64,000 nucleotides of DNA from Isoetes taiwanensis. Lineage: Eukaryota; Streptophyta; Lycopodiopsida; Isoetales; Isoetaceae. Below the pieces are notes generated by a model. The model had not been told where the DNA came from. It did not search any database and worked only from the letters and a program-made list of their open reading frames with translations. The DNA is taken from the NCBI GenBank assembly GCA_021234155.1, contig JAJEKV010000075.1:1676001-1740000 (forward strand). The letters are read 5' to 3'. The position numbers were made by a program, and so were the translations under genes. Shown piece after piece: positions 47,291 through 59,424 of this stretch. Positions within the stretch are counted from its first letter, which is position 1. Every line of letters starts with the position of its first letter.

Positions 47291-47637
47291 GAATAGTGGC
47301 ACATACGGTGACATGAAATGATACGGCCCTAGAAATAATGAGATGGCATCAAAAGAGCAAGCAAACTTCTATCTTTGCAAAAATTTTGGGAGATGACATG
47401 GTATGAGTATAGTGAGGTGGCAAAAATGAGTGGTGAGATGGCAAAAGATGAAGGGGTGGAAAAACACAGAATTTGCCTAGACGTGATGACTAAGTATTTT
47501 ATGCACTTTAGATAGAAAATGACTAGGCCAACTAAAAGAAAAGGGGATCAAAACTAAAACATGTCACTTAGGTTCGAACATGCCACCTAGGCTCAAACAT
47601 GCCACGCGGACCCCTACATGCCACCTAGACTCCAACA

Positions 47638-47796
<159 letters not shown>

Positions 47797-48537
47797 GGGT
47801 CTGATAAAAGAAGTCCCGAAGAAGGCGGGACTTGGCATTGCCTCACCAGAGGGAGGCGAGGAACCAGGGAGGCGGACCCGGAAGGTTGCCGAGGGGTAGC
47901 CTTTTGCGGAAATGCTTCTCCGGGAGGCTAAATGCTAATGCCCCTCCCCCCCCTCCAGCGGCTTGGTTTCCCTATCCGTTCGTTGAATCCTCCTTTCAAA
48001 GACCAAACTTCGAGCAAGTTCAAAAAATCTAAGATCAGTCCAGGCGAACTTATCAAACCACGAAGCGTCCTGTGGGCAACCATATAGAAACCCAAGTGTT
48101 TTGTTGTTCGGGCAGTAAAAAGGCTCCAGAATGGAGATTCGACTTCGTCATGTCGTCCGAAATGGCAAAATTACCCTAGGGACCAAGTTACACGGTCATT
48201 ATTTGCAATGAAAGAAACACGAATGCACTACATGGCATTATTCCGCAGCCTAGGCCAATTGACTATGCCATGGAATTTTGATCATTCTGCGGTGGGTGGC
48301 ACCGAAGGATTTGAAGGTTTAATCCAAGGCACTGGATCATGTTAAGCTAGATAATAACGTCGCTCTGCCTTTTTTCATTTTCTTGTCTGGCTATAGCGAT
48401 AGGACAAGATCCGGCAGTTTTGTAACGTTAGGATGGCAACTAGCGAGTGTTTAACCGACTTTTCCTTAGTACTTACAATTTTTTCTTAAAATATTGTTAA
48501 ATCTTATTAATCTTTGCATTTTTTTTTTTTGTTTCAG

Positions 48538-48925
48538 ATAGTAGTTCTTGTGTTTTTGGGAGGTGCAATGACAAGAAGATGAGCATTTCTTTGCTTTTTA
48601 GTGGTTTTTGCTTTAAGTGTCGATATTTTTCTGAGTTATAATAAATTGGAGTGTTTAGGCATGGATTCGACTCCTAGTTTCAGTTTGGATGGTGTCAACA
48701 TTCTGGATTCCCAAGTTCTGAAGGATATCACTAATGTTTGTGAAGAAGGCTTCGAAGTTGATGATAACAAAACAGTTTCTTCGATCAACGAGCAGGTTAT
48801 GGACATGCAGATTTACAAGGACGTGTCTTCTGTCGAGAACTTTGATCCTATGTCTAAGAATGTGGTAAGCAAAGGCAAGGTCGTGAAGAATGTTTATCTT
48901 CTTGCAGAAGAGATCCCAAAGAAAG
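48538..48925 (+). CDS. putative internal coding exon of an unrecognised gene
   Basis: Preceded by a T-rich tract ending TTTGTTTCAG (48526-48537), a strong acceptor, and ended by a strong donor (AAG|GTACGTG at about 48925). The frame contains an ATG at 48661 followed by DSTPSFSLDGVNILDSQV...EGFEVDDNKTVSSINEQVMD and ends YLLAEEIPKK. It is acidic and Ser/Val-rich and coding-like, but I recognise no domain. No neighbouring exon could be joined. Repetitive DNA follows from about 49070, so the gene may be cut. Confidence 0.35.
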
Positions 48926-48959
48926 GTACGTGTTCTTTAGGAACAAAATGAATGCCACA

Positions 48960-51330
48960 TCAGAAAAGGGGGGTAGGCAACATTCACATTGCAGCAACGT
49001 CACTTTAGGCGACATTCCGGGGAGGAAAAAGTGCCGACGCCGTTAGACATAAAGCAAGCGATGTTAACATGTTACGAACCAAAATTTTAGTACCAAAAAT
49101 TTCGATTGGTATTCACATCAAACCATCAGAGTACACAGAACAAGTACTGCCTCCCACGAGGCTATATACATTAAAGCCACGTATACAGATAATAAGATGA
49201 CACAAAGATAACTATAGGCACACGTATGCCCCGCTAGCTATCAAACAGCCTGCACAAGCTTACACGTGTTAGTAACATGCATAAAAGTTATCCAATAGTG
49301 TCAACATGAAGCAACGACTGACGGACTGCAAGTACACACATATGGAATCCACCACACGCACCATAGCATCTGCTAAGCAGACACACCCCGCCATATCTAG
49401 ACAGTACGTCGTTTAGAACCCCCGCGCTGGTGGATCCAAAGTGAGGGAGAAACTGCAAGCCTACTAAGGACCCAGAACACTAGACTGTCGACTACGTCCA
49501 TCACCATCCCATACCGGCGACAGATTTCATCTCATCAATACCTGGAGTCCCTAACAAGATAAGACACGCTTGCGGAAACACTCCCTTCTGATAAGCCTCT
49601 AGTGCTTATCTGCTCTACATAGAGCTCACGATCTAAATCGTGTATACAAGTGAGGCCTTATAATACTAGATTGTTGACGATCGCCTAGTACCGTCCCATA
49701 CCAGTACTAGGCGCTCGTCTCACTAGCAATAAGAAACCTCCTAGTAAAGCAAATTCATCCCTTGCTTTCATATAGGATAATGGTTCTAGAAGGACGAAGC
49801 CCGACAGCTCCATTAAGCACCATCGGTCTGCAGCTCTTGATTGCTATTGCAACTTGCTGCTGGGCCAGAAGAAACCAAGTAGCATCCCCAGCTTACTCAG
49901 CATGTACTACAGAGCTTTCAAGGGAAGGGGTTTAGCAATTCATAGGTTCTGGGTGCACGGTTTAATTCTAATTCCAGGGAACAAGCCCACACTAATTATT
50001 ATGAAGCCTTCCAATCATGGTAATCCATAATCACTGTGTTCATTACAGTAAACATGGCCCCAAGGCCACAACCGGATTACATCCAGTTTAGGACTTAGCG
50101 AGACAAGGCTTCTCTGCTGTACTCCAGTTCAGCAGATCGTACCCCACTTTTCCCTGTTGAATTGCTTCCTCCTGCCTTTGTAAAACGACTTCGCTTTTGT
50201 AATCAAGTCTGCCTCTGTAGTTTTCCGGCCTGTTGCTTGCCTCCTGTAACCCAAATCCTTTTCTTCCCTGTGACAGTTCCGGTCCCTCCTTCCATTCTGC
50301 CGCCCCATCCCATTTGTTGGGAACCTCTGCCCATCTGACAGAGCCACGTGGCGGCACACAGCAGGGCCAAGCATGCCGGAACAAATCCGGTAGCCCAGGT
50401 CTTTCCCCCGGGCTAGCCCGTCAATGCTGTAGGAGAGATGCAGATGGCATCCCTCGATTAAAGGGGTGCTCACCTTTTAGGCCTTCATGGTTTTTAACTC
50501 ATTCATACCTTTAAAACCATTGTCACATTTACTACCCAATGGTTTATAAACCATTAAAGGTATTTCACCTTAGCTTAATATAACATAAGCCCAACTTTTA
50601 TTTCATGGGTTGCCTACCCACTCAAGCATTGCCCCTTCCTTACATTATGTTCATAATGTACTTAGGGCAACCACGCAACTAAATCTATCATCCAGAAACA
50701 GTTGCGCCCCTAGTCTAGGTTCTACCAGGTGCACCATACCCTAGACTAGATAACAACAGGCGACCATAACTCTAATGCAAACCGCATTAATTCAATTTGT
50801 TAGCCCACAACACTTGCATGCAAATTTTCAACAATGGTCTGTAAAAATATTTTGGGCATAACATAACATATAGTGCTTCGCCAAGAAAGATAGGTGCGAA
50901 AGGTTCGAGCCAGGCAAAATGGCCTACTCTTGGCCTTTCTCTTACATAAAGGAACAGATGACCATATTTCGGCACTCCTCCTTGATCGTTGAAGCGGCAA
51001 CGTCCAAAATATTCCTCCCTTGATTTGGGAAATTTTTTGGTAACTAAAGGAAATTTTCCTATGTTTCTTATGGAACCTGCTAAAACGTTATTGTTGCCTA
51101 CAATTTCCTCTAGATATAAATCCAACCTGCAAGTTTCCTACAAATTAAAATCTTACCTCCAATTTTATGTATGTTATATGTCAGCTAGAAAAAAAAAATC
51201 ATACTATTCATGAAAACGTAAAGTATAATAAGACAATAAATAGAAAACAAGTTGATATCTTGAACAAAAGAGTGCAGCTTGAAAAATTTCACCACCTTCA
51301 ATAACAAACATTATGCATGATACAAAAGGT
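48960..51330. other. repeat-derived DNA, no gene
   Basis: 49072 onward begins TGTTACGAACC, similar to the LTR start at 8076-9602 (TGTAACGAACC). A segment with 'actag.ctgt..' and 'cccataccRg' recurs at 49480-49590 and 49660-49750. No polypurine tract, primer site or second LTR was found, so no element is defined. The frames at 50088-50473 and 50787-51125 have no recognisable domain. Confidence 0.35.
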
Positions 51331-51339
51331 TACAAGTTC

Positions 51340-52420
51340 ACATGAAGATTAGTCATCCAGATCAACTTGAACTTCATGTATATGCCGATCTCTCTCCACT
51401 TTTTGTCTGCAAAGATTTATAGATATACAACAAAAATACACAGTAACCTCAAGATCTTGAAGATCTTGAGTTCAATCTATAAATTTCCAGGGCAGTATCA
51501 TAATAGTTACATGTAAGAGCTGGCCCAATTTTCAACAGGTAGAATACTAGCATCATTTGCACCAGATCAGCAAAAATCGTGTTATCCTTTCACTAAACAA
51601 CTAAGAAAGCCAGCAAAACAAGGAATAAAAAATCTAAGCAATAACAAAGGCAAGAAATCCCGGCGTGACAAATAGGAATGCTCAGACAAGATTTGAATGT
51701 AATGAAAGCAAGCAATCATGAGTATAGTATACATATCAAATAACTTAATGCATATAAATAGGTTGGTTAAATGATAAAACCTGTCGAGCATGTGAAAATC
51801 TCGTTCAAAACTATCCCCTGGTATGAATGAGGTCGTAGAAAACTACTCTTGGTCTTGGATCATGACACAAGGCAGACACAAATGCAGAGAAAAATCATGG
51901 TTAAGAAGATCTGGAAATTAAAGGACAAAAGCCCATGATTAGATGCACATAAAATCATCAGTACAACCTTTTCTGCAGATTTGAACACCACAGTAGATTA
52001 AATCTTTTCTCTGCCATCAGAGTGCCGCGTGCTTTGGAGGAGATGAGACCCTTGGAGGAGATGAGCTTGTCTACTGGAGCTGCATGAGTTGGAATAGAGA
52101 AAAATATCAAATAGAAGCTTATGTTTGATGAGACAAAATGGATTGCAAGAACCCACCATTAGCATAAGAAGCTTGTGATACGGGATGATCTCACTGAATG
52201 CTAGCATGTTCTTGCTTGCTGGCAGATTTCTTTTGCATCTAAATCAACCTAATACTGCTGCGCTCCCTGCTGCTGCAACGTAAGGAACAAAGAAACGCAA
52301 TGGCTAGCCTAATGCCAGCGCAACGACCAGACAAATCTACTCCTCTATGGTCGCTCCTCTGTGCTAAACGCTATCGCCTTCTGTAAATAACCCTAAACCT
52401 AATAAAGAGAGGCAAAATAA
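51340..52420 (-). CDS. possible spliced minus-strand gene, family not recognised
   Basis: Exon-like pieces with good splice sites occur on the minus strand. A first ATG at about 52239 opens MQKKSASKQEHAS with a donor-like CA|GTGAGA. An acceptor CATGCAG at about 52082 precedes PVDKLISSKGLISSKARGTLMAEKRF in one frame. 51783-51850 encodes STTSFIPGDSFERDFHMLDR before a GTTTTA donor. A terminal piece after TTTGCAG (about 51410) encodes a QKVERDRHIHEVQVDLDD end plus stop at about 51349. The pieces look coding but I could not join them in one consistent phase. It is divergently arranged with TOM9, whose upstream region it would share. Confidence 0.3.
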
Positions 52421-52753
52421 AAAATTGGTATTCGTGGAATATCCGGTAAACACAAACACGTGTTGTAAAATTTCCCTCTCTTTTGTTTTCAGCTCATACC
52501 TTTTCCTAAGAAGTTGGAATTTTGTGCGGGGACGAAACCGGCTAATTCTTTATTAACACGACTTTTTCTAGTTTTGCACGGTAGGTTACAATAGTACCGG
52601 GGAATTTCCTGAACCAAGATTCCTCAGCCGTGATGTTAGAAATTAGGTGACCATCGAGAGGACTATTGCTAGATGCCGTAATATCGCCATGTGTTCCTTT
52701 ATGTATGATAAAATTTATTTACTAGCATCATTTGAAACCCTAATACCAGGGGC

Positions 52754-53026
52754 ATGGGTTCTCAAGGCGATTCTTCCATTCTGTCCCGCATCGGAAACAC
52801 GGTGGTTCAATCTTCCGTCTTCCACAAAAGCAAGCGGGCGGCTTCCAACACGGTGCGTTTTAGTAAGAAACTTCTTTGGAGTACAGGCAAAGCAGCCTGG
52901 ATTGCTGGCACTTCTTTTCTGGTATTAGTTGTACCTCTTATAATAGAAATGGATCGTGAGCAGCAGATGGCAGAGCTTGAGAGCCAACAAGCAACTCTGT
53001 TAGGTGCTCCTGCACCTTCTAAGTGA
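52754..53026 (+). CDS. TOM9: TOM9, plant TOM22-type mitochondrial import receptor subunit
   Basis: An intronless frame of 90 codons. Residues 1-44 form a short, basic cytosolic part ([20 protein letters not shown], then [16 protein letters not shown]). It lacks the acidic receptor domain of fungal and animal TOM22, as plant TOM9 proteins do. The diagnostic core is [20 protein letters not shown] with a membrane span at about 47-65, followed by [26 protein letters not shown] facing the intermembrane space. TOM9 anchors and organises TOM40 channels in the outer mitochondrial membrane and helps pass presequences across. The length is normal for the family (about 90-100). The ATG at 52754 is the first in frame and gives the usual N-terminus. 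No damage is visible. Confidence 0.92.
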   Translation: MGSQGDSSILSRIGNTVVQSSVFHKSKRAASNTVRFSKKLLWSTGKAAWIAGTSFLVLVVPLIIEMDREQQMAELESQQATLLGAPAPSK

Positions 53027-53039
53027 ATCTGAAACGTTT

Positions 53040-53600
53040 TGTGGCAATTGATTATGTAGAGGCCCTGATTGCTTGTGTTAGGGTTCAGTGAACAAATGAG
53101 CCATTTTTGTGATTGCTGAACAGGTTAATAAGTGTTTTATGTCGGCAAATGTCTTCTGTAAATCAAGAGGCGAGTTCTTCTTTTAATTGAATAATCCTCT
53201 CTATTTCTTTCAATAGTTCATTGCGCCATTGCAGCCCGTAGATGCTAATTTGAGGTTGCACAATATGTCAATGCCTTGTACCTCATCTGGAGCGTTCAAG
53301 CTTATGATGGTAAGCTTTTTGGGGCGAGTAGATAAATGGTATTTTAGGAAGCATGCAGACTTTTCTTTAAAGTAGAGCATGCAGCAGCATGGAATTAGCA
53401 GTTTTAGGAGATGCAGCCTGTGCCATGTAAAGCATCTTTGTTATAATCCCGCGTCTTTTAGCAGAGAAGATGCTCAAATATGCAGTGACATGGAATTAAC
53501 AATTTTAGGAGGTGTAGCTTTTGCTATGTATGTTTTGGAGCATCTTTGTTCTACCCGATAAATATAGCCGACAGCATGCGATTTGAACACATCATTACCA
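53040..53600 (+). other. 3' flank of TOM9 and unassigned DNA
   Basis: Probable 3'UTR up to about 53210. Then 'agcatgcagcagcatggaattagcagttttaggagatgcagc' and a similar 'tgcagtgacatggaattaacaattttaggaggtgtagc' at 53376 and 53480 form a local duplication. No gene. Confidence 0.35.
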
Positions 53601-53629
53601 CATTTTGTTGTTCGATTGTAGGTGTTTCT

Positions 53630-54000
53630 TTTGTCAACCACACTATCAAAGAACTCGTGATTTTTTTCAAATCTTACATCAGAAAAGCACACCCTACTAT
53701 CTGCAAGACGATGGGCTCGCTGAAAGCACCAACAAAAGACTGATCACAAGACTGATCACGATGCTAAAGAAGGTAAGTGATGCTAGTAGAAAAGAATGAT
53801 ATGAAAAACTAGCTATTGTTTTATGGGCCTACAATATAACTTACAAAGTTGCTAATTTATAGTCAGGAAGCTTTCATGGCTTTTGAGTATGTCCTCTCCA
53901 CTCTTCGCTTTCAACTTGCTGCTAATCCTAATCTAACTGCCACATTGTAAGTTTTATCAATCACAAACAACTCAATGAGTACCACATTGTAAGTTTTATC
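53630..54000 (+). pseudogene. Ty3-type integrase relic
   Basis: A plus-strand frame with stops encodes QDDGLAESTNKRLITRLITML, then EKLAIVLWAYNITYKV. This is the end of the integrase catalytic core (G.aE.tNk) and the following 'l..alWAYr.t' block of Ty3 elements. Nothing else of the element is recognisable. Confidence 0.6.
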
Positions 54001-54140
54001 AATCACAAACAACTCAATGAGATTAAGCGAGATGCCTATCTCCACCTCCTTGTAGGAGAAAAAAGAAAGAAAAAAAGATAGAAAAGTATGCCTCCTTGTA
54101 GGAGAAAAAAGAAAGAAAAAAAAGATAGAAAAGTATGCAA
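53937..54140 (+). repeat. two adjacent local tandem duplications
   Basis: 'cacattgtaagttttatcaa...caactcaatgag' occurs at 53941-53979 and 53982-54020, and 'cctccttgtaggagaaaaaa...atagaaaagtat' at 54045-54089 and 54091-54136. Copies are nearly identical. Confidence 0.85.
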
Positions 54141-55480
54141 AGCACGGTGATAAAAAACACTTCAACTAGGTTATCTACTCCTACTTTATGACTCTCCCTA
54201 CAAAATAATCTAGGCAAACTTAAGTTTCATTGTCTTGGACCCTACAAAGTTACCATAGTTCTTCATCTTAGTGGTTTGTAAGAATGCGATGATACACTAC
54301 TACGTTCATTGTTTAATGGATTCTGCCTCAAACCATTCCACATGGCTCAAGCAATCACAGAAAATGCATAAAATTACATTTTAGGTCAAGGCACAAAACC
54401 TAAACTCGCGGAATGCAAAGCGATGCAGAGATTTGCTAAATATGGAAACAGGGTAGCTCGGGCTGATCGACAGTCCAAGTTTAGCATTGTTCTCCGATAT
54501 TCCAATCTCCATAAACTCTGAGGGCATATAAGAACGGGATGTTCTAGTAGAAGGTTAGTTCCAAAAATGCCATAGAAGAACAGTATACAATGTGAGAGAC
54601 AAAACACGACAGAGACCACCACATATGCATTTTTACAGCTTGAGCACAAAAGTTAGTGTTTAACTTTCTTCCTGCAATTTTTCACCAGAAAAAGATAGCT
54701 CAACTGCCGACGGACAGATGGATGGATGCACAGATAGACAGACAAATAGATTACCTACATCACACAAGCAGGAATATGGATTCTCTGGCTGGCTTGAACT
54801 CCATCGGCAAATTACCTACAATAGCAGGTTTAGATCCGTAAATAGGAATATCCAGAAACATTTTTGCATCCACCAAGAATATTCTCATTCAGCAACATGG
54901 GCGAGGGTTTGCCCTTTAGGGGTAACTAAAAAAAACATCTATAAGTTCAAATATTACCAAAGAGCAACAACAAGATACATTACAAAAAGATGTACATGAA
55001 TTTTTCTTTTTCATTTTTATATTTTCGCGATATCCACATTATCGCTAATTCCTGGCGCAAATCCGAGAATATACCACGTGAGATGAAATTTACACCCTCG
55101 AGATGGGAACCCTATAAACAGAATAAACAGAATACTCATTGTAGAAGATACCTCAAAAACCTAAATTTCTTATCACCAATACACAATGACCAAAAAAAAA
55201 CTCATGGGATTAGATAAAGAAAATGAGAGACTGAAAAAAGCTTAGGGCGCATCTTCGTTAGGCCGTTATCCAGGCCTGACTTTGCCTGATGGCAAACCCA
55301 GCTAGCAAAAAAGCATTCCCATTACTTTCAAGGCACCAGAGTTCTGCTGACGAGTCCAGTGCACCTTCCCTTTCTTCATAAGTCCTCAAGGAATTCTGAA
55401 TTGCCCAAGTCAGGCTTTGTGTTTGTCTTCTAGCAAGCTCGATTTGTCCTCTAGCAGCTATTAAAATGGACTCTTGACGT
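54141..55480. other. unassigned DNA
   Basis: No gene recognised. The minus-strand frame at 55258-55485 (ESILIAARGQIELARRQTQS..., ending IRQSQAWITA) is free of frameshifts and looks coding-like. It abuts or overlaps the LTR of the Ty3 element to its right and has no known domain. 54640-54780 contains 'gacggacagatggatggatgcacagatagac'-type simple repeats. Confidence 0.3.
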
Positions 55481-55489
55481 GGCACACTA

Positions 55490-55673
55490 TCTCACCACCC
55501 AACCACAAGCCCTCAGCTATGACACAGCTGCCCCAGAGCTCTCCCTCGAGCTACTATATAGCATGCACGCCCATGCACGCCCCCTTTGGTCCTTCTTTGG
55601 ACCAAAGGCCCTCTTTGGACCAAAAGGCCCTCTTTGGACCAAAGGCCCAAAGACACGTCCTTGGCATATAGCA
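55490..55673 (-). repeat. start of the 3' LTR of Ty3 element B (far end not defined)
   Basis: On the minus strand the polypurine tract AAGAGGGGGGGAA (about 55674-55687) is followed by TGCTATATGCC, the likely LTR start at 55673. Inside, a short unit 'tttggaccaaaRggccctc' is repeated three times (55596-55650), and 'gctatatagtag' (about 55553-55564, minus strand) is TATA-like. The end of the LTR was not identified, since the other LTR is outside the window. Confidence 0.6.
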
Positions 55674-55720
55674 TTCCCCCCCTCTTGACATTGCAGCAGT
55701 CCTCTGCTGCAAAAGGGTGT

Positions 55721-56256
55721 CTAAATACCTTTAGCCATCCGAGCATAATCCTTCCTTGGCCCTCGCTTAGGCCGGCTAGTAGAAGCCTGTGCTTGGACTT
55801 CCTCTTGTCTCTTAGCTTCCTTTGCTTTCCGATCTTTATATTTCCTAAGAATATCCGGATAAGCTTCTAAAACATTGCCACGCACCCATGAAGCGTCCTC
55901 CAAAGGTTTGTGAGTGAACTTAACCAAGTATTGTCTTGAACCACTAGTGGATTTATCCGCCAAAATTGTTTCCGGCTCTAGAACTTCGGAATCATCAATC
56001 AATTCTGGCTCAGTTAACCTCCCAAGTTGAGGTAACTCCTTACCATGATAAGCCTTTAGGAATGAAACATTCACTACATCATGCATTTTCCAACCTTGAG
56101 GCAATCTTAATTGATATGCATTCTCATTGACCACTTTAATAACTTGAAATGGTCCATGGAAACGGGGTGCCAACTTAAGATCCTTCTTGCGCGCATCTTT
56201 CTTAAAGTGGCCTTTATGGATCCTCATCCATACCCAATCTCCTTCCTTAAAAACCA
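55721..56256 (-). pseudogene. Ty3 element B: integrase C-terminal part and chromodomain
   Basis: The minus-strand frame encodes FKEGDWVWMRIHKGHFKKDARKKD.LAPRFHGPFQVIKVV..AYQLRLPQGWKMHDVVNVSFLKAY, the integrase C-terminal GPY/F-type module. A chromodomain follows (YLVKFTHKPLEDASWVRGNVLEAYPDILRKYKDR), then a basic tail ending RMAKGI with a stop at 55721-55723. This piece is intact in frame. It is separated from the rest of the integrase by the Helitron that ends at 56257. Confidence 0.9.
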
Positions 56257-56268
56257 CTAGAAACGTGT

Positions 56269-56285
56269 GCCCGGCGATGCCGGGC
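56269..56285 (-). terminator. Helitron 3' terminal hairpin
   Basis: Palindrome GCCCGGC/GCCGGGC with a 3-base loop, followed in element sense by ACACGTTT and CTAG. It is the expected rolling-circle transposition terminator. Confidence 0.85.
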
Positions 56286-58334
56286 ATTATTGGTCGATGT
56301 GTGGAATACATTTATGGCACTATATATTTCAGGTACAATAGAATGTTATAGATAGATAAGATTGGCAAACTTTCTTAGGGCTAAGATTCTTGCAATGGTT
56401 TGGCGAGAAAAGGGGGATGGAATTGAAGTTAAGAAAAGTTTTGTCTGGAATCAATGGTTTTAGAATAGGATTTCCTACCATGTGTTGCCAGAGCGGCTCC
56501 TCTGCTAGAAGAGGGGATGAAGCTTTTTTCCATGACCTATGCAATGCCATGCCTGGATTTATCAACCGGGCTGCCCAGAGATCTGATGCACAACCTGATG
56601 CCCGGAGAGGTTCAGAGTAGATGAAGAGGTTTTGGAGAAGCGTATAAATGCCTCTGATCGCCTCTGATTGCGAAATACTTTTTTTTTTCATTCCAATGGT
56701 TCATGTTCTCGTATTTAGCATTCTCATTCGTATTTTCTGTATGTATATACATACATAGGGGAGCGCTGAAGTATATGGGGGTGTGAGGTGTATATTTGTG
56801 GACCCTAGATCTGGCATATTTCTAAGAATATGCCAAGATCCAACGAACCTAAAAAAACAATAAGGATAGTGCAATAAAAGTATGGGAAAAAATTATCTTG
56901 ATTCTTCGTTTAACAATTGTGCATTAAATTGAAGGTTAGAAGGATTGGAGCTGTCCGTGAAGAGTAGAGTTGCCAAGTTTGTGATAGTTAACACAAAAAA
57001 TTGTATGAAATGATTATGAAACAATTAGTAGTATTAGATAGATAGATCGATCGTATTTTTACGTCATGCCCAATTATCGCATCAATTGTCAATTGGTTTT
57101 GCTACATGCTTAGTATTAGTAACATCTTTGATTTGTGGTGAGTGTGAATATAAGTATACATAATTATGTGGTATATTATCTTAAAACATATAGATGTTGG
57201 TGCAAGTCAGAAGTTAAAATAAGAGATTCATATTTATTTTCCCTGTTTCATGAATAATTTTCTCCATGGCCTTGTCCTTTAGAAGGACTGAAGTTACAAT
57301 AGCTGGAGTCCAATAATTGCACACATGATAATATCCGAAAAGAAGAATTACATAAACTGTCTACTACGCATTGTTAGCATTCTACAATTTATCTGCATAT
57401 TCCATGCTTCTCTTAAATAGTCAAATGTTCATGGTCATCAACTATAGGTGGAAGTGTACCATCATATTTTTTTGTCCTTCATTGTTTTCACCATCATTGG
57501 TCGTAATGGCATTCCATGATTAACTCTGCTGGTCCGCAAGGACGATAATCACCTACTATTGCATTTTCCCAGACCCACGCTCATAAGGATGCAAACTTTG
57601 AGTCAAAATGAAGCTTCTGCGTAATAGATAGAGTTCTTTGATATTAATCCTTTGCCGCCCAAATGGCATCCTCAGCCTGCCAAGCAAGAGGCACACAAAT
57701 ACATTATTAACTATGTAGTTATACTGGAGCATGCAGTTCTATTGATCCATATTTTAACAAAGCACATTAAATACCTCTGTTAGACCAACTTCAGTTTTGA
57801 GTTAGCTTTCTGTGTCAAAAGAAACTATATTAGCATGAGACATAATGAAAACTTAAGTTGTTGAATAAACATTGTGTGAGATGTTTATGTTCTAAGCCCA
57901 AATATATGTTCAAGAAGTTGCCTTCAGGATGTGTTTAAAGGAAAAAAATGTAGAAATGTATGTAACAATTCGCATGTACCTCCAATATTTCTGGCCAAAA
58001 CTGCGAGAAGCAAGCATGCGATAAACTCAAGGCAAATGCTTTAAACAAAGAAATGCTAAAGACATACCACCCAAACCCTGCCAAAGAAATGGTAAAGACA
58101 TACAATATGATGTCTATTGTCAGCTGATCCTGCCAACGCTACCACAAAGAAGATCAATAGAGCTCTTCTTAAAGCTGGTTCCACAAAAGTTCTCCTTGCA
58201 GCATCTGGATCATGATCGTATGGACCAGGTGGCATAGGTGGTTCCAAGGTCAACGCATAAAGGAGATGCTGGTATGTAAACATGTAATTTCTTTTTTGCA
58301 GGTAGCTCAAAAGGAGGTAATGTTTCTTCATCAG
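56286..58334. other. Helitron interior, 3' half, mostly AT-rich
   Basis: No intact gene. On the minus strand 58056-58320 has a coding-like frame (LYALTLEPPMPPGPYDHDPD, then RRTFVEPALRRALLIFFVVALAGSADN), which may be a captured host exon. The family is not recognised. The remainder to 56286 is AT-rich, with short frames only. Confidence 0.35.
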
Positions 58335-58885
58335 ATGAACTGAAATCTTTTTTTTTTTTTTTTTTTTTTTTTTTTGAGAGAATGGGGTTTTTTTCATTAA
58401 TTATAGAAAAAGGTACATTGTTGTGAGTGAGTCATGTAGTTGACTACTCAACATTAAGCTTAAAAACAAAGTAAACAAAATAGACATCAGTGGATGCCAT
58501 GCTGTAAAAGCAACAAAGGTGATTGAAATTAAGAAGTCCTTGTCTTCCATGTGGAAGGTATTAAACCTGCACTGCTGCTACTGAATTGAATCACTGGAAA
58601 CCAGAAATGAGTAAACTGCTGTTTTGAGATTCAGAATGGGATTGGATGTAAGGAATGGAATTCAGGAATTGGGATTTGATGGGATATTGGATAGAAAATG
58701 ATAAGAGTGAAGGTAGTCAAATTTTGGCTGGAAATCTGGTTGCAAAATGAGAGTTCTACCATTTCCCCAATTTAGCTCTTGAATAAGTCTGTCAGCATTG
58801 GTTGTAGACATGAGGATGATGAGTGTACCATAAGCATCTGCCAAACATCTATGATGGTAATAGTGCTGTCTATGAACTGAAATCT
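58335..58885 (-). mobile_element. poly-A retroposon (5'-truncated LINE or SINE) with 14-bp TSD
   Basis: ATGAACTGAAATCT occurs at 58335-58348 and 58872-58885. Between them, next to the left copy, is a run of 28 T (58348-58375) followed by 'gagagaatggggtttttttcattaattatag', which on the minus strand is a LINE-like 3' tail plus poly-A. The insert body is about 520 bp. No reverse transcriptase frame was seen in it, so it is a 5'-truncated LINE or a SINE-like copy. It lies wholly inside the Helitron and so is younger than it. Confidence 0.82.
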
Positions 58886-59222
58886 GATGCAGATTTAGGC
58901 TCAAAGAAAGAGGAATTTAAGCTGTAATAACAGATATCTTTTAGAAATAAACATTTGCTGATAAATGAGCCCTTCTAAAATGATCTGTCTTCACCTGCAA
59001 GCAATGGTAAAACAGCGCGCTTTCCTTTTGATGAAACAAATATGTTGAAGCAAGGGCCATTATTCTGCCTCATTCAAATGGGACGCTTGAGTTAAAAGAT
59101 CTGGACTTTAATAAAGATGGGATGAATTCATGATGAGGATGTTATGTTCGAATAAGCATGTACTTGTTAAGAGAGAAACAAACTGATAAACATCAATACG
59201 AAAAACTTACAATATTATCTAA
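58886..59222. other. Helitron interior between nested inserts
   Basis: AT-rich, no gene or repeat recognised. Confidence 0.4.
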
Positions 59223-59225
59223 GAT

Positions 59226-59421
59226 CACTACTACAAAAATAGGTAGAAATGGCACAAAAGTGACATTTATCCTCCGCCTTTTTACCGCGTATAAACGTCA
59301 CTTTTGTGCCATTTGGGGAGCACAAACGTTATAAATGGCACAAAAGTGACGTTTATACGCGATAAAAGGGCGGAGGATAAATGTCACTTTTCTGTCATTT
59401 CTACCTATTTTTGTAGTAGTG
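59226..59421. mobile_element. CACTA-ended foldback MITE
   Basis: 196 bp starting CACTACTACAAAAATAGG and ending with its inverse CCTATTTTTGTAGTAGTG. It is flanked by the 3-bp target duplication GAT (59223-59225, 59422-59424), as expected of CACTA (En/Spm) elements. The terminal repeats continue inward for about 85 bp per arm with few mismatches, leaving a loop of only about 20 bp around 'ggggagcacaaacg'. No coding capacity. A transcript would be one long hairpin. Confidence 0.9.
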
Positions 59422-59424
59422 GAT

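Noticed and set aside
49072-50560. A further LTR element starting TGTTACGAACC
   Set aside because: No matching second LTR, polypurine tract, primer site or target duplication was found in the window.
58240-58280. Short DLGTTY-like stretch in another minus-strand frame, reminiscent of HSP70
   Set aside because: Only about eight residues match before stops, and the neighbouring residues do not fit HSP70. Treated as chance.
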